Below are positions 17,498 through 26,944 of a DNA stretch of 64,000 nt, piece by piece. The translations under genes were made by a program, and so were the position numbers. The DNA is from Agromyces protaetiae (GTDB lineage: Bacteria; Actinomycetota; Actinomycetes; Actinomycetales; Microbacteriaceae): contig NZ_CP035491.1 in the NCBI RefSeq assembly GCF_004135405.1, forward strand, positions 3,286,001 through 3,350,000, given 5' to 3'. A model generated the notes under the pieces. It was not told where the DNA came from. It did no database searches and saw nothing but the letters and a program-made list of their open reading frames with translations. The first letter of the stretch is position 1, and each line of letters begins with the position of its first letter.

Positions 17498-18199
17498 TCA
17501 GGCCTGCTGCGGCAGCGCCCAGTCGACGGGCCGCCCGCCCTGCCGTTCGAGCAGCGCGTTCGCGCGGCTGAACGGACGCGAGCCGAAGAACCCGCGCGAC
17601 GCCGAGAGCGGGCTCGGATGCGCGGACTCGATCGCGGGCGTCGGGCCGAGGAGCGGCTTCAGGTTCTGCGCGTCGCGCCCCCACAGAATCGCGACGAGCG
17701 GCGTGCCGCGCCCGACGAGCACGCGGATGGCGTGGTCGGTCACGCGTTCCCACCCCTTGCCGCGGTGCGACGCCGGGGCGCCGGGCGCGACCGTGAGCAC
17801 GCGGTTCAGGAGCATGACGCCGTTGCGGGTCCACGCCGTGAGGTCGCCGTGCGCGGGCGGGTCGACGTCGGGAAGGTCGTCGTGGAGCTCGCGGTAGATG
17901 TTCTGCAGGCTCCGCGGCAGCGGACGCACGTGCGATTCGACGGCGAACGAGAGCCCGATCGGATGTCCGGGGGTGGGGTACGGGTCTTGACCCACGACGA
18001 GCACCCGCACGTCGTCGAGCGGCGCCTGGAACGCGCGCAGCACGCGGTCGCCCGCGGGCAGGTAGGGGCGGCCGGCGGCCTGCTCGGCGCGCAGGAAGTC
18101 GCCCATCGCGGCGATGTCGGCGCCGACCGGTTCGAGCGCGGCCGCCCAGCCGGGGTCGACGAGTCCCGCGGCGGCGAGCTCGGGAAGGCTCATCGCCAC
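17498..18199 (-). CDS. ung: Uracil-DNA glycosylase (family 1)
   Basis: A 233-residue UDG with all family-1 motifs: the water-activating loop [18 protein letters not shown], the uracil-binding region [23 protein letters not shown], and the DNA-intercalation loop [18 protein letters not shown]. It removes uracil from DNA to start base-excision repair. GTG 18199 lies 4 bp after the stop of the upstream peptidase gene, and ATG 18193 is an alternative start. It is the last gene of an overlapping four-gene leftward unit. Confidence 0.95.
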   Translation of the reverse strand: MAMSLPELAAAGLVDPGWAAALEPVGADIAAMGDFLRAEQAAGRPYLPAGDRVLRAFQAPLDDVRVLVVGQDPYPTPGHPIGLSFAVESHVRPLPRSLQNIYRELHDDLPDVDPPAHGDLTAWTRNGVMLLNRVLTVAPGAPASHRGKGWERVTDHAIRVLVGRGTPLVAILWGRDAQNLKPLLGPTPAIESAHPSPLSASRGFFGSRPFSRANALLERQGGRPVDWALPQQA

Positions 18200-18203
18200 G
18201 CGC

Positions 18204-18950
18204 TCACGCCCCCATCGTCGAGACCGACACGCCCTGCTCGCCCGGCAGCACCCGCCACACGCTGCCGCGACCGGCGACCTGCAGCCCGCCCTCGCCGACG
18301 ACGAGCACCGTGCGCTCGTCGATCGCGAGCGCGCCGGGGATGAGCCCCGCCTCGACGGCCGCGACGACGCGCGAGAGCGATCCCCACTGCGCGGCGTGCA
18401 CGTCGACGGGGATGTCGACGAGCCCGATGCCTGGCGCGATCTGCACTTCGTCGAGCCCTTCGCCGTTGTCTTCGGGCGCGACCTCGACGCCGCCGATGCG
18501 CGTGCCGCCGACGATCGCCTGCTCGGCCGCGATCGACGCGCCCGCCGAGAAGCCGAGGTACGGGATGCCTCCGGCCACGAGCCTGCGGAGTTCGCCGAAG
18601 TGCGGCTCGAGCGCGTCGCGGTAGGCGGGGGTGAGCCCGCCGCCGACCATCACTCCGTCGACGTCCGCGAACGCCGTGCGCGGCACCGCTTCGCCGTGGC
18701 GGACCGCCGTCAGGTGCACGTCGACCGTGCCGCCCGCGCGGAGCTCCTCGGCGAAGCGCTCGGCGATCGCGGCGGGGTCGTCGGCGCGCACGACGACGAG
18801 GGCGATGCGCGGGATCGGGCGGCCCGAGGAATCCTTCGCCCGCTCCTCGCCCGACGCGGCGGCGCGCGCCGCGGCCTCGGCGACGAAGCCGCGGTAGACG
18901 TCGGCGTCGGCGCCGTCGCTCCAGCCGCCTCCTTGCAGGTGCACGCTCAT
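18204..18950 (-). CDS. Peptidase E/cyanophycinase-like serine hydrolase (S51 type)
   Basis: A 248-residue class I glutamine amidotransferase-like protein. The nucleophile elbow [14 protein letters not shown] has Ser in place of Cys, as in peptidase E and cyanophycinase. A second family mark is [15 protein letters not shown]. It probably hydrolyses an acidic dipeptide or a related small peptide. AGAGGA precedes ATG 18950, which overlaps the ion-channel stop as ATGA. It shares an operon with SDR, channel and ung genes. Confidence 0.82.
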   Translation of the reverse strand: MSVHLQGGGWSDGADADVYRGFVAEAAARAAASGEERAKDSSGRPIPRIALVVVRADDPAAIAERFAEELRAGGTVDVHLTAVRHGEAVPRTAFADVDGVMVGGGLTPAYRDALEPHFGELRRLVAGGIPYLGFSAGASIAAEQAIVGGTRIGGVEVAPEDNGEGLDEVQIAPGIGLVDIPVDVHAAQWGSLSRVVAAVEAGLIPGALAIDERTVLVVGEGGLQVAGRGSVWRVLPGEQGVSVSTMGA

Positions 18951-19675
18951 CGGGGGTCCTCTGCTTTCGGTGGGTCGGATGTCTCGGGGCGGTCGTGTTC
19001 GCGGTCGTGCTCGTGCTCGTGCTCGTGTTCGTGCTCGCGCAGTCTCGCGATGCGGTCGCTCAGGACCGACACGAACGTCGCCGACGCCGTGCCGACGATC
19101 GCGACGCCGCCGATCATGAGCAGCACGGCGTAGATGCGACCGGCGACCGTCACGGGCACGAGGTCGCCGTAGCCGACCGTCGCGATCGTGACGCACGCCC
19201 ACCAGATCGCGTCGCCGAAGTTCTCGATCGTCGCACCGGGCCGGCCGCGCTCGGCGTTGAGCGTCGCGAGCGCGATGAAGTAGACGAAGACGACCGCGTA
19301 GGCGACGGCGGTCAGCACGAACCTCGTGCGCACGGCCGCGCCCGTGCGGCGCTCGAGGTACGGGATGTGCCGGAACAGCTCGACGACGCGGATGGCGCGG
19401 AACACCGGCACCGCCGTCGAGAGCAGCTCGATGGGATGCGTCACGACGTACTTCACGCGCTCGCCGCGCGGCGTGAGCGCGATGCGCACGACGAGGTCGA
19501 CGACGAACACGACCCACGTGAGCACGAAGACGGCGGCGAGCACGATGCTCAGCCACGTCGGAGCGCCGGGGGCCAGCACAAACCAGGAGTAGGCGACGAT
19601 GAACGCCACGCCGAGCACGACGAGCGGGGTGCTCGTCGCGCGATCCCACGCCTCGCGGCGCGAGGCCTCGGTCAT
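18947..19675 (-). CDS. Voltage-gated-like potassium channel, six-helix type
   Basis: A 242-residue channel with a KcsA/Kv-type pore helix and selectivity filter (TIATVGYGDLVPVT, about residues 160-173). A degenerate voltage-sensor part comes before it (VFRAIRVVELFRHIPYLERR). The cytoplasmic tail is a His/Glu repeat (REHEHEHEHEHDREHD), possibly metal- or pH-sensing. ATG 19675 overlaps the SDR stop as ATGA and the gene's own stop overlaps the peptidase start, so expression is coupled. It is a plasma-membrane cation channel, probably K+-selective. Confidence 0.88.
   Translation of the reverse strand: MTEASRREAWDRATSTPLVVLGVAFIVAYSWFVLAPGAPTWLSIVLAAVFVLTWVVFVVDLVVRIALTPRGERVKYVVTHPIELLSTAVPVFRAIRVVELFRHIPYLERRTGAAVRTRFVLTAVAYAVVFVYFIALATLNAERGRPGATIENFGDAIWWACVTIATVGYGDLVPVTVAGRIYAVLLMIGGVAIVGTASATFVSVLSDRIARLREHEHEHEHEHDREHDRPETSDPPKAEDPR
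19004..19038. repeat. Hexanucleotide tandem repeat encoding the Glu-His tail
   Basis: Near-perfect repeats of the hexamer TGCTCG within the channel gene encode alternating Glu and His residues. It is a potential site of slippage in whole-codon-pair units, which would keep frame. Confidence 0.7.
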
Positions 19676-20457
19676 CCGGCGTGCCCGCGCACACGCAGCG
19701 GGCCCTTCGCGACGAGATGCGGCGCCGACTGCGCGACGGGCTTCACGATGATGAGGTCTTGGTCGACGTGCCGCGGCTTCGTGACGGCGTCGACGATGAT
19801 CTCGGCGATGTCCTCGGCGACGAGCGGCTCGGGCACATCGTCGTAGACGGCGTCGGCGCGCTCCCGGTCGCCGCCGAAGCGCACGAGCGAGAACTCCTCG
19901 GTCTTCACCATGCCGGGCGCCACCTCGGTCACGCGGATCGGCTCGCCGTTGAGCTCGAGCCGCAGCACGGCCGTGAGCGCATGCTCGGCGAACTTGGCGG
20001 CGTTGTAGCCGCCGCCCCCGACGTACGCGACGTGGCCCGCGATCGACGTGAGGTTCAGGATGTCTGCGACACCGCGTTCGACGGCGCCGCGGCGCAGGAG
20101 CGGGAGGAGCACGCTCGTCACGCGCTTCGTGCCGAGGACGTTGACCCGGAACATCCACTCCCAGTCCTCGACGCTCGAGTCCTCGACCGACGCGAGGCCC
20201 TTCGCGCCGCCCGCGTTGTTGACGAGCGCGTGCACGCCGCCCGTGACCTCGAGATGGTCGCGCAGGCGCGCGACGTCGTCGTCGAGGGTCACGTCGGCGA
20301 CGAAGACGGATGCCCCGGTCTCCTCTGCGAGCGCCAGCAGACGGTCTTCGCGGCGGGCGACGCCGACGACGTCCCATCCGGCCGCCCTGAACGCGCGCAC
20401 CGTGGCCGCGCCGATCCCCGAACTGGCTCCCGTGACGACCGCGCGCAACTCACTCAT
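19672..20457 (-). CDS. Short-chain dehydrogenase/reductase
   Basis: A 261-residue classical SDR: TGASSGIGAA cofactor motif near the N-terminus, NNAG, catalytic Ser in LNLTSIAG, and YNAAK (Tyr-x3-Lys). It is an NAD(P)-dependent oxidoreductase of the YdfG type, possibly acting on a hydroxy acid or serine analogue. It is the first gene of the SDR-channel-peptidase-ung unit, and its stop overlaps the channel start. Confidence 0.9.
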   Translation of the reverse strand: MSELRAVVTGASSGIGAATVRAFRAAGWDVVGVARREDRLLALAEETGASVFVADVTLDDDVARLRDHLEVTGGVHALVNNAGGAKGLASVEDSSVEDWEWMFRVNVLGTKRVTSVLLPLLRRGAVERGVADILNLTSIAGHVAYVGGGGYNAAKFAEHALTAVLRLELNGEPIRVTEVAPGMVKTEEFSLVRFGGDRERADAVYDDVPEPLVAEDIAEIIVDAVTKPRHVDQDLIIVKPVAQSAPHLVAKGPLRVRGHAG

Positions 20458-20506
20458 CCCTCTATTCTGCCGAACCGCGGGTCGCGCCGTTTGCGACAAT
20501 GGATCG

Positions 20507-21595
20507 ATGCACCGCGCGACGACTCGAACGAAGAAGCGGGTGCCCCTCTGGGACAACGCCCGCTGGATCGCGATCACACTCGTCGTGATCGGCCACGGCA
20601 TCCTGCCGCTCATCGCCGAAGACGACGCCGCGTACAGCGTCTACCTCTTCATCTACTCGTTCCACGTCGCCGTGTTCGTGACGGTGTCGGGGTACTTCGC
20701 GAAGTCGGGGCCGCCGACGGCGCGCGCGCTCAAGCAGATCCTCACCGACATCGTCTTCCCCTACCTCATCTTCGAGACGATCTGGTCGGTGCTGAAGTGG
20801 GTGCTCGGCGGGGCCTTCGCGCTCGACTACACGACGCCCTCGTGGACCCTGTGGTTCCTCATCGCCCTCGCGGTGTGGCGGGTCGCGCTCCCCTACCTCG
20901 TGCTCCTGCGGTTCCCGCTCCTCATCGCGATCGCGATCTCGATCGCCGCCGGGTACTCGCTCGCGATCGACTCGACGCTCGCCCTCACTCGCACGTTCGG
21001 CATGTTCCCGTTCTTCGTGTTCGGCTGGCAGTTGCGGCAGTGGCGCCTCACCGATCGCTGGCTCGCGCTGTCGACCGCGGTCGCGTGGCGCTGGCGCGCG
21101 GGCGCGATCGCGCTCTTCGCCGCGACCCTCGCGATCATGCCCGCCGCGATCGACACCTGGCGCGACCTGAAGCTCCGCCGCTTCATGCTCTACGACGAGT
21201 CGTACGACGCGATCGGCTACGACGAGCCGTGGTCGGGAGCGATCCGGCTCGCCCTGCTCGTCTCGGCGATGCTCCTCGCCGTCGCCTTCCTCATCCTCAT
21301 GCCGCGTCGCGCGCACTGGTTCACGCCGTTCGGCGCCGCGACGATGTACATCTATCTGCTGCACAGCTTCGCGCTCTACCCGTTCCGCGAGTCGGGCGTG
21401 CTCGCGGGTGCGCAGCCCTTCTGGGTGCTGCCCGCCATGTTCGTCTTCTGCATCGCGCTCTCGATCGTGCTGTCGCTGAAGCCCGTGCGGCGCGTGTTCC
21501 GCCCGCTCGTCGAACCGCGCGCGAGGTGGCTGTTCCGCGTCGAGCCGCACACCGCGACCGGCACGATCGTGCTGCCGCCCGACGAGCGGCGCTGA
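20507..21595 (+). CDS. Acyltransferase family 3 membrane protein (fucose 4-O-acetylase-like)
   Basis: A 362-residue integral membrane protein with about ten helices. The N-terminal WDNARWIAITLVVIGHGILP carries the family's conserved His, and FHVAVFVTVSGYFAKSG follows. Relatives O-acetylate cell-surface glycans or other envelope molecules. ATG 20507 is supported by GACAAT (20495-20500) ending 6 nt upstream, which suggests a leaderless message. No Shine-Dalgarno sequence is visible. It is divergent from the SDR operon with about 50 bp between them. Confidence 0.85.
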   Translation: MHRATTRTKKRVPLWDNARWIAITLVVIGHGILPLIAEDDAAYSVYLFIYSFHVAVFVTVSGYFAKSGPPTARALKQILTDIVFPYLIFETIWSVLKWVLGGAFALDYTTPSWTLWFLIALAVWRVALPYLVLLRFPLLIAIAISIAAGYSLAIDSTLALTRTFGMFPFFVFGWQLRQWRLTDRWLALSTAVAWRWRAGAIALFAATLAIMPAAIDTWRDLKLRRFMLYDESYDAIGYDEPWSGAIRLALLVSAMLLAVAFLILMPRRAHWFTPFGAATMYIYLLHSFALYPFRESGVLAGAQPFWVLPAMFVFCIALSIVLSLKPVRRVFRPLVEPRARWLFRVEPHTATGTIVLPPDERR

Positions 21596-21740
21596 GCCCG
21601 GAGCATCCGAGCCGCCCTCGCCTTTACGCCGTGTGTCGACGCCCGTTGCCCGCCCGGAAGACCGCTCGTAACGTTGCTGACAGCCCGGCCAGGCCGTGCT
21701 AGCACGACCGACGACCGAGCATCACACCCGGAGGAGTCCC

Positions 21741-23065
21741 ATGACCGACCACGCCGCAGACTGGCGCTTCGAAACCAAGCAGGTGCACTCGGGCGCAGCG
21801 CCCGACCCCGTCACGAAGGCCCGCGCGACCCCGCTCTACAACACGACGTCCTACGTGTTCGACAACGCCGACCACGCGAAGAACCTCTTCGCCCTCGCCG
21901 AGTTCGGCAACATCTACACGCGCATCCAGAACCCGACGCAGGCCGTCGTCGAAGAGCGCATCGCGGCGCTCGAGGGCGGCACGGGCGCGCTGCTCGTCTC
22001 GTCGGGCCAGGCCGCCGAGACCTACGCCGTGCTCAACATCGCGCAGGCGGGCGACCACATCGTGTCGTCGTCGTCGATCTACGGCGGCACGTACAACCTC
22101 TTCAAGTACACGCTCGCCAAGCTCGGCATCGAGACGACGTTCGTCGAGAACCAGGACGACGCCGACGAGTGGCGCCGCGCGGTCCGCCCGAACACGAAGC
22201 TGTTCTTCGCCGAGACCATCGGCAACCCGAAGATCAACATCCTCGACATCCGCAAGGTCGCCGACATCGCGCACGCCGCGGGCGTCCCGCTCATCGTCGA
22301 CAACACGATCGCGACGCCGTACCTCATCCGTCCGTTCGAGCACGGCGCCGACATCGTCGTGCACTCGGCGACGAAGTTCCTCGGCGGCCACGGCACGGTC
22401 GTCGGCGGCGTCATCGTCGACGGCGGCGTGTTCGAGTGGTCGAAGAACGTCGAGAAGTTCCCGGGTCTCACCGATCCCGACCCGAGCTACCACGGCGCGA
22501 GCTACACGGCCGCGGTGGGCGACGGCCTCGCCTACATCATCAAGGCGCGCGTGCAGCTCCTGCGCGACCTCGGCGCCGCGATCGCCCCGGCGAACGCGTG
22601 GCAGCTCATCCAGGGCATCGAGACGCTGTCGCTCCGCATCGAGCGCCACGTGCAGAACACGCAGGAGATCGCGGAGTGGCTCGACAACCACCCCGACGTC
22701 GCCCACGTCAACTACTCGGGCCTGCCCACGAGCCCCTGGTACGCGGCGGCGAACACGTACGCCCCAAGGGCGTCGGCGCGGTGCTGTCGTTCGAGCTCAA
22801 GGGAGGCGTCGACGCGGGCCGCGCGCTCGTCGACAGCCTCAAGCTCTTCAGCCACCTCGCGAACATCGGCGACGTGCGCTCGCTCGTCATCCACCCGGCG
22901 TCGACCACGCATTCGCAGCTGACCCCCGAGCAGCAGCTCACGACGGGCGTCACGCCCGGCCTCGTGCGCCTGTCGATCGGCATCGAGCACGTCGACGACC
23001 TCAAGGCCGACCTCGCGGCGGGCCTCGCGGCCGCGCGGGCTGCGGTCGAGGCGGCGCGCGTCTGA
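21741..23065 (+). pseudogene. metY: O-acetylhomoserine sulfhydrylase, apparent -1 frameshift at 22762-22765
   Basis: PLP enzyme of methionine synthesis that converts O-acetylhomoserine and sulfide to homocysteine. GAGGAG precedes ATG 21741. The first frame carries the family sequence through the PLP-Lys motif [13 protein letters not shown] up to [10 protein letters not shown]. The second frame continues with [14 protein letters not shown] to the C-terminus (AAVEAARV) at 23065. One extra base in the CCCC run at 22762-22765 would give an intact protein of about 441 residues. No other damage is visible and codon use is intact. A consensus error is therefore more likely than gene decay, but the sequence as given is interrupted. 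metX follows. Confidence 0.88.
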
Positions 23066-23098
23066 CGCGTCGCGCCTGCTCGCGTCATCGCGACGAAC

Positions 23099-23131
23099 GG
23101 ATGCCGCGGGCCCATCGGGTCCGCGGCATCC
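23099..23131. terminator. Hairpin terminator made of an inverted GGATGCC pair
   Basis: GGATGCCGCGG (23099-23109) pairs perfectly with CCGCGGCATCC (23121-23131) around an 11-nt loop, between metY and metX. metX therefore probably has its own promoter. Confidence 0.75.
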
Positions 23132-23222
23132 GCCGTCTCCGGGGTCGCCCGCACGGGACATCCGGAACCACTCGTACGTAACAATGCGCGAACCGCCCCA
23201 TCGCTCGGGGAGAATCGAAGGC

Positions 23223-24437
23223 ATGGACTGGCAGACGACCGCGGAGACCGCGCCCGCCCGCCTGATTCCCGAGTCCGTCGTGCCGAGTCCGCAGCCCGGC
23301 CCCGTGCGTGCTCCGGTCTCGGGCGCGTGGCGCGAGGGCGACCCCGTCGGCGACCGCCGGTTCGTGCAGGTCGGCGACGTGCCGCTCGAATCGGGCGACG
23401 TCCTCCCCGACGTGCGCGTGGCCTACGAGAGCTGGGGCGAGCTGTCGCCCGCGCGCGACAACGCCGTGCTCGTCCTCCACGCCCTCACGGGCGACAGTCA
23501 CGTCGCCGGCGCGGCCGGCGTCGGACACGCGACGCCCGGCTGGTGGCGCACGGTCGTCGGCCCGGGCCTCGCGCTCGACACCGACCGCTGGTTCGTCGTG
23601 GCGCCGAACGTGCTCGGGGGCTGCCAGGGCACGACGGGTCCCGCTTCGGTGACGTCCGACGGGCTCGAGTGGGGCTCCCGGTTCCCCTTCCTCACCATCC
23701 GAGACCAGGTGCAGGCGCAGCTCGCGTTCGCGCGCGAACTCGGCATCGAGCGGTTCGCAGCCGTCGTCGGCGGGTCGATGGGCGCCATGCACGTGCTCGA
23801 GTGGGCGATCATGGCACCCGATGCGGTCGAGCGGATCGCCGTCCTCGCCGCGCCCGCTGCGGCGACCGCCGACCAGATCGCGCACAACACGCTGCAACTG
23901 CTCGCCGTTCGCAGCGACCCCGCGTTCCGCGGCGGCGACTACTACGACGCGGCCGACGGCGACGGTCCGTGGCGCGGGCTCGCGCTCGCGCGTCGCATGG
24001 CGATGCTCAACTACCGCACCGCGGCCGAGCTCGACGGGCGCTTCGCGCGCACCTGGCAGTCGGAGCTCGACCCGCTCGGCGGCGGCGGTCGGTTCGCGGT
24101 CGAGTCGTACCTCGACTTCCACGGCAACCGCTTCACCCGTCGCTTCGACGCGAACAGCTATCTCGTCCTCACCGAGGCGATGAACTCGCACGACGTCGGC
24201 CGCGGGCGGGGCAGCGTCGGAGCGGCGCTCGCGGGCGTCCGGGCGAAGAGCCTCGTGCTCGGCATCGACACCGACCGGTACTTCCCCCTCGACGGGCAGC
24301 GCGACATCGCGGCTCTCCTGCCGAACAGCGTCCACGGCCCCGACCCGGTCGTGATCTCGTCCGAGTTCGGCCACGACGCGTTCCTCATCGAGCACGAACC
24401 GGTGGGGCGGGCGCTGCGTGATCTGCTCGCGGCCTGA
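23223..24437 (+). CDS. metX: Homoserine O-acetyltransferase
   Basis: A 404-residue alpha/beta-hydrolase that acetylates homoserine with acetyl-CoA, the first committed step to methionine; its product feeds MetY, encoded upstream. Motifs are HALTGDSHVAG, nucleophile GGSMGAMHVLEW, catalytic Asp in GIDTDRYFP and His in SEFGHDAFLIEH. ATG 23223 is preferred to ATG 23184 because the sequence GGGGAGAATCGAAGG precedes it. That stretch could act as a ribosome site, or as a -10 (GAGAAT) for a leaderless message. Confidence 0.94.
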   Translation: MDWQTTAETAPARLIPESVVPSPQPGPVRAPVSGAWREGDPVGDRRFVQVGDVPLESGDVLPDVRVAYESWGELSPARDNAVLVLHALTGDSHVAGAAGVGHATPGWWRTVVGPGLALDTDRWFVVAPNVLGGCQGTTGPASVTSDGLEWGSRFPFLTIRDQVQAQLAFARELGIERFAAVVGGSMGAMHVLEWAIMAPDAVERIAVLAAPAAATADQIAHNTLQLLAVRSDPAFRGGDYYDAADGDGPWRGLALARRMAMLNYRTAAELDGRFARTWQSELDPLGGGGRFAVESYLDFHGNRFTRRFDANSYLVLTEAMNSHDVGRGRGSVGAALAGVRAKSLVLGIDTDRYFPLDGQRDIAALLPNSVHGPDPVVISSEFGHDAFLIEHEPVGRALRDLLAA

Positions 24438-24489
24438 AACGCGGAGTCCCGCCTCCGTTCGTGTCGGACCGTGGTTGTACGCTCTGACC

Positions 24490-24534
24490 ATGGGCAGGAA
24501 CGCGGCGCGCGCCGACCGCCCGGAGGGGGCATGA
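24490..24534 (+). CDS. Possible leaderless upstream micro-ORF (14 codons)
   Basis: ATG 24490 follows a -10-like TACGCT (24478-24483) by 6 nt and opens MGRNAARADRPEGA. Its TGA overlaps the histidine-kinase ATG at 24531 as ATGA. The kinase ribosome-binding site (GGAGGGGG) lies inside it. It would couple kinase translation to the micro-ORF. It is inferred from spacing alone, since no homology can be judged at this length. Confidence 0.4.
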   Translation: MGRNAARADRPEGA

Positions 24535-25691
24535 AGCGCATCCACAAAGAACGGGATCGGCTGCTGCGGCACATCGCTCGCGTCGCCGGTCTCATCGGCG
24601 TGGGCGTCGCGCTCGCCTGTCTCGCCGTCCCCGGCGCGTTCTCGGGCGGCCGCACGCTCCTCGCCACCGCGGCGCTCGCCGCGGCCGCCGTCCTCGTGTA
24701 CTTCGCCAATGCGCGCGGGTCGCTTCCGCTCTCGATCGGCGTCGTCGCGGCGTCGATCGTCGCAATCGTGGCGGTCGGCACCGACGACGCGCCCGCCCCG
24801 GTCGCCGCGGTCGTCGTCGCCGCGACCGCGGGCCTCGCCGCCCCGTCGGTCGCGATCCCGCTCGTGGTCAGGCGCAACGGACTCGCGATCGTGGGCACCC
24901 TCGCCGCGTCGGTCCTCGCGACGGTGTGGCTCCTCACGTTCTTCGGCTACCGGATGCTCATCCCGGCGGTCGCCTCGGTCGCCGGCTGGTCGGCGTGCAC
25001 CGTGCTCGGAAGGTGGCTCGACCGGGCGATCTCGCGCACGTCCGAACGCATCGACGAGGTCGGGCGCGCGCACGAGGCCGAGCGCCTCGCGAGCGAACTC
25101 GAGGCGCAGCAGCGTCAAGACGCGCGGGTCCTGCACGACACCGTCCTCGCGACGCTGAGCCTCCTCGCGCACTCGGGCGTCGGAGTCGGGCCCGGTGCGC
25201 TCCGGCAGCAGGCGGGCGACGACGCGCGGCTCCTGCGCCTCCTGCGCCTCGGCGCCCCGCTCGACTCGGGCGGCGCCAATGCGCTCTTCTCCCCCGACAC
25301 GGGCGACGACGAACTCGGCACGACGTTCGAATCGGTGCGCCAGCGGTTCGCCCGCATGGGCCTCGACGTCAACTGGCACGGCGCCGGCCAGCTCGCGCTG
25401 CCGCGCGACACCCTCGACGCGCTCCTCGGCGCGCTCGGCGAGTGCCTCGAGAACGTGCGCCGGCACTCGGGCGTGAACGAGGCCGACGTGACCGTGACCG
25501 ACGACGAGACGACGGTCCGCGCGATGGTCTCCGATGCCGGCAACGGGTTCGATACCGACGGTGTCGACTCGGCACGGCTCGGCTTCGCCGAATCGGTCGT
25601 GGGGCGACTGCACTCGGTCGGCGGGCGGGCACGGGTGTTCTCGTCGCCGGGCGCCGGCACGACGGTGATGCTCGAGGTGCCGAAGCCATGA
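24531..25691 (+). CDS. Sensor histidine kinase (NarX/DesK-like)
   Basis: A 386-residue kinase with five or six N-terminal transmembrane helices (about residues 15-165), a coiled-coil dimerisation segment with the phospho-acceptor motif RVLHDTVLATLSLLAHSG, an N box (GALGECLENVRRHSGV) and a short G box (VSDAGNGFD; FSSPGAGTTV). It should autophosphorylate on His and pass phosphate to the regulator encoded at 26945. Its stop overlaps the next gene's start as ATGA. The signal is unknown. Confidence 0.88.
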   Translation: MKRIHKERDRLLRHIARVAGLIGVGVALACLAVPGAFSGGRTLLATAALAAAAVLVYFANARGSLPLSIGVVAASIVAIVAVGTDDAPAPVAAVVVAATAGLAAPSVAIPLVVRRNGLAIVGTLAASVLATVWLLTFFGYRMLIPAVASVAGWSACTVLGRWLDRAISRTSERIDEVGRAHEAERLASELEAQQRQDARVLHDTVLATLSLLAHSGVGVGPGALRQQAGDDARLLRLLRLGAPLDSGGANALFSPDTGDDELGTTFESVRQRFARMGLDVNWHGAGQLALPRDTLDALLGALGECLENVRRHSGVNEADVTVTDDETTVRAMVSDAGNGFDTDGVDSARLGFAESVVGRLHSVGGRARVFSSPGAGTTVMLEVPKP

Positions 25692-26944
25692 CCGGATTCG
25701 ACGAGAACACCGCGACGGCCGGCCGCGACCGCAGCTTCCGCCGCCCGGCGCGTTCGGCGCGTGCGGCGGGCGACATCCACGGCGGGCACGGCGGCATCCG
25801 CCTCGCGGCGGGCGTCTCGTTCGTGTCCCTCATCATCGTCCTCGCGCACTTCGTCCATGCGGTCGTGCGCGCCCCGTATTACGCCCCCGGCGCAGGACCG
25901 TGGCCCGCGTGGATCGCGCTCGTCGTGGTCGGGGCGATCGGCGGAGCGTGCATCGCCGCCTATTCGGCTCGGCTCCCCGACTGGCTCTTCGCGGTGCTCA
26001 CGGCGATGCTCGCGGTGCCCGTGTGGCTCGATCTCGTCGCCGTCGACGGCCTGCTCGTCGTGGGGGTGACGCCGACCGCGGCTGCGGCCGCGGGGGCGCT
26101 CCTCATGCCCGTCGCAGCCCTCCGCGGTACGAAGGCGCCGCTCGCGATCGCGAGCGTGCTCTCGGCGATCCTCGCCGCCGCCTCGCTCGTGCAGTTCGGC
26201 GAGGCCGGTCGCAACACCGTCGTCGGGCTGGCGATCGCGGCGACGGTCGTCGCGCCGGTCGTCCTCATCACGATCGCCGTTCGCGGGTTCCGCCGGCTCG
26301 TGCGTCGCGAGGTCGACCTCTCGCTCGTGCAATCGACGGTCTCGACGCCGCGCACGGCGGTCGGCATGCGCGCCTCCGAAGAGCTCGCGCAGCTCGACTT
26401 CGACGCCGAGGCGCTCCTCGAAGACGTCGGCGCCGGTCGCATCGCGATCCCCCTGCCGCCCGACAAGGCCGAGCTCGCGGCCGCGCTCGCGGCGCGCCTG
26501 CGCATCCGACTCATCGAGGGCCGCACCGACACCTGGCTCCGCCATGCCGTGGCCGAGTCTGCCTATCTGTCGGGTCGCGTCGAGGTCGACGACCCGACCG
26601 GGCTCGCCGGGCGACTGTCGCCGCCGCAGCGCGAAGGGCTCCTCTTCGCGCTCTGGCTCATCGTCGGCGAACGCTCCCGCCGCCAGCCCGCGTACGCGGC
26701 CGTCCGCATCACGCCGCATGAGTACGACGACGACGAGATCGCCGACCTCAAGGTCGTCATCGAGGCATCCGGCGTGTCGCGACGTCATCTGGACCCCACG
26801 ACGTGGGATGCGGTAGGTAGTCTCGGTACGCATCACGTCGCAGCAACGGCAGACACGCTCCGAATCGACGTGTCGTGTCAGACGGACCCGACTTCCCGCG
26901 CACCGTCTACCGCACCCTCGGGTGCCCGAACGAGGAGAGCCTGA
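25688..26944 (+). CDS. Membrane protein encoded between kinase and response regulator, unknown function
   Basis: A 418-residue protein with about seven hydrophobic segments in residues 38-215 and a cytoplasmic domain of about 200 residues (ELAQLDFDAEALLEDVGAGR, LSPPQREGLLFALWLIVGER). It has no His-kinase H box, and the layout mirrors the kinase next door without the catalytic core, so it could be a degenerate kinase-like partner that senses or gates the kinase. ATG 25688 overlaps the kinase stop, and the response-regulator ATG directly follows its stop. I do not recognise a named family. Confidence 0.75.
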   Translation: MTGFDENTATAGRDRSFRRPARSARAAGDIHGGHGGIRLAAGVSFVSLIIVLAHFVHAVVRAPYYAPGAGPWPAWIALVVVGAIGGACIAAYSARLPDWLFAVLTAMLAVPVWLDLVAVDGLLVVGVTPTAAAAAGALLMPVAALRGTKAPLAIASVLSAILAAASLVQFGEAGRNTVVGLAIAATVVAPVVLITIAVRGFRRLVRREVDLSLVQSTVSTPRTAVGMRASEELAQLDFDAEALLEDVGAGRIAIPLPPDKAELAAALAARLRIRLIEGRTDTWLRHAVAESAYLSGRVEVDDPTGLAGRLSPPQREGLLFALWLIVGERSRRQPAYAAVRITPHEYDDDEIADLKVVIEASGVSRRHLDPTTWDAVGSLGTHHVAATADTLRIDVSCQTDPTSRAPSTAPSGARTRRA

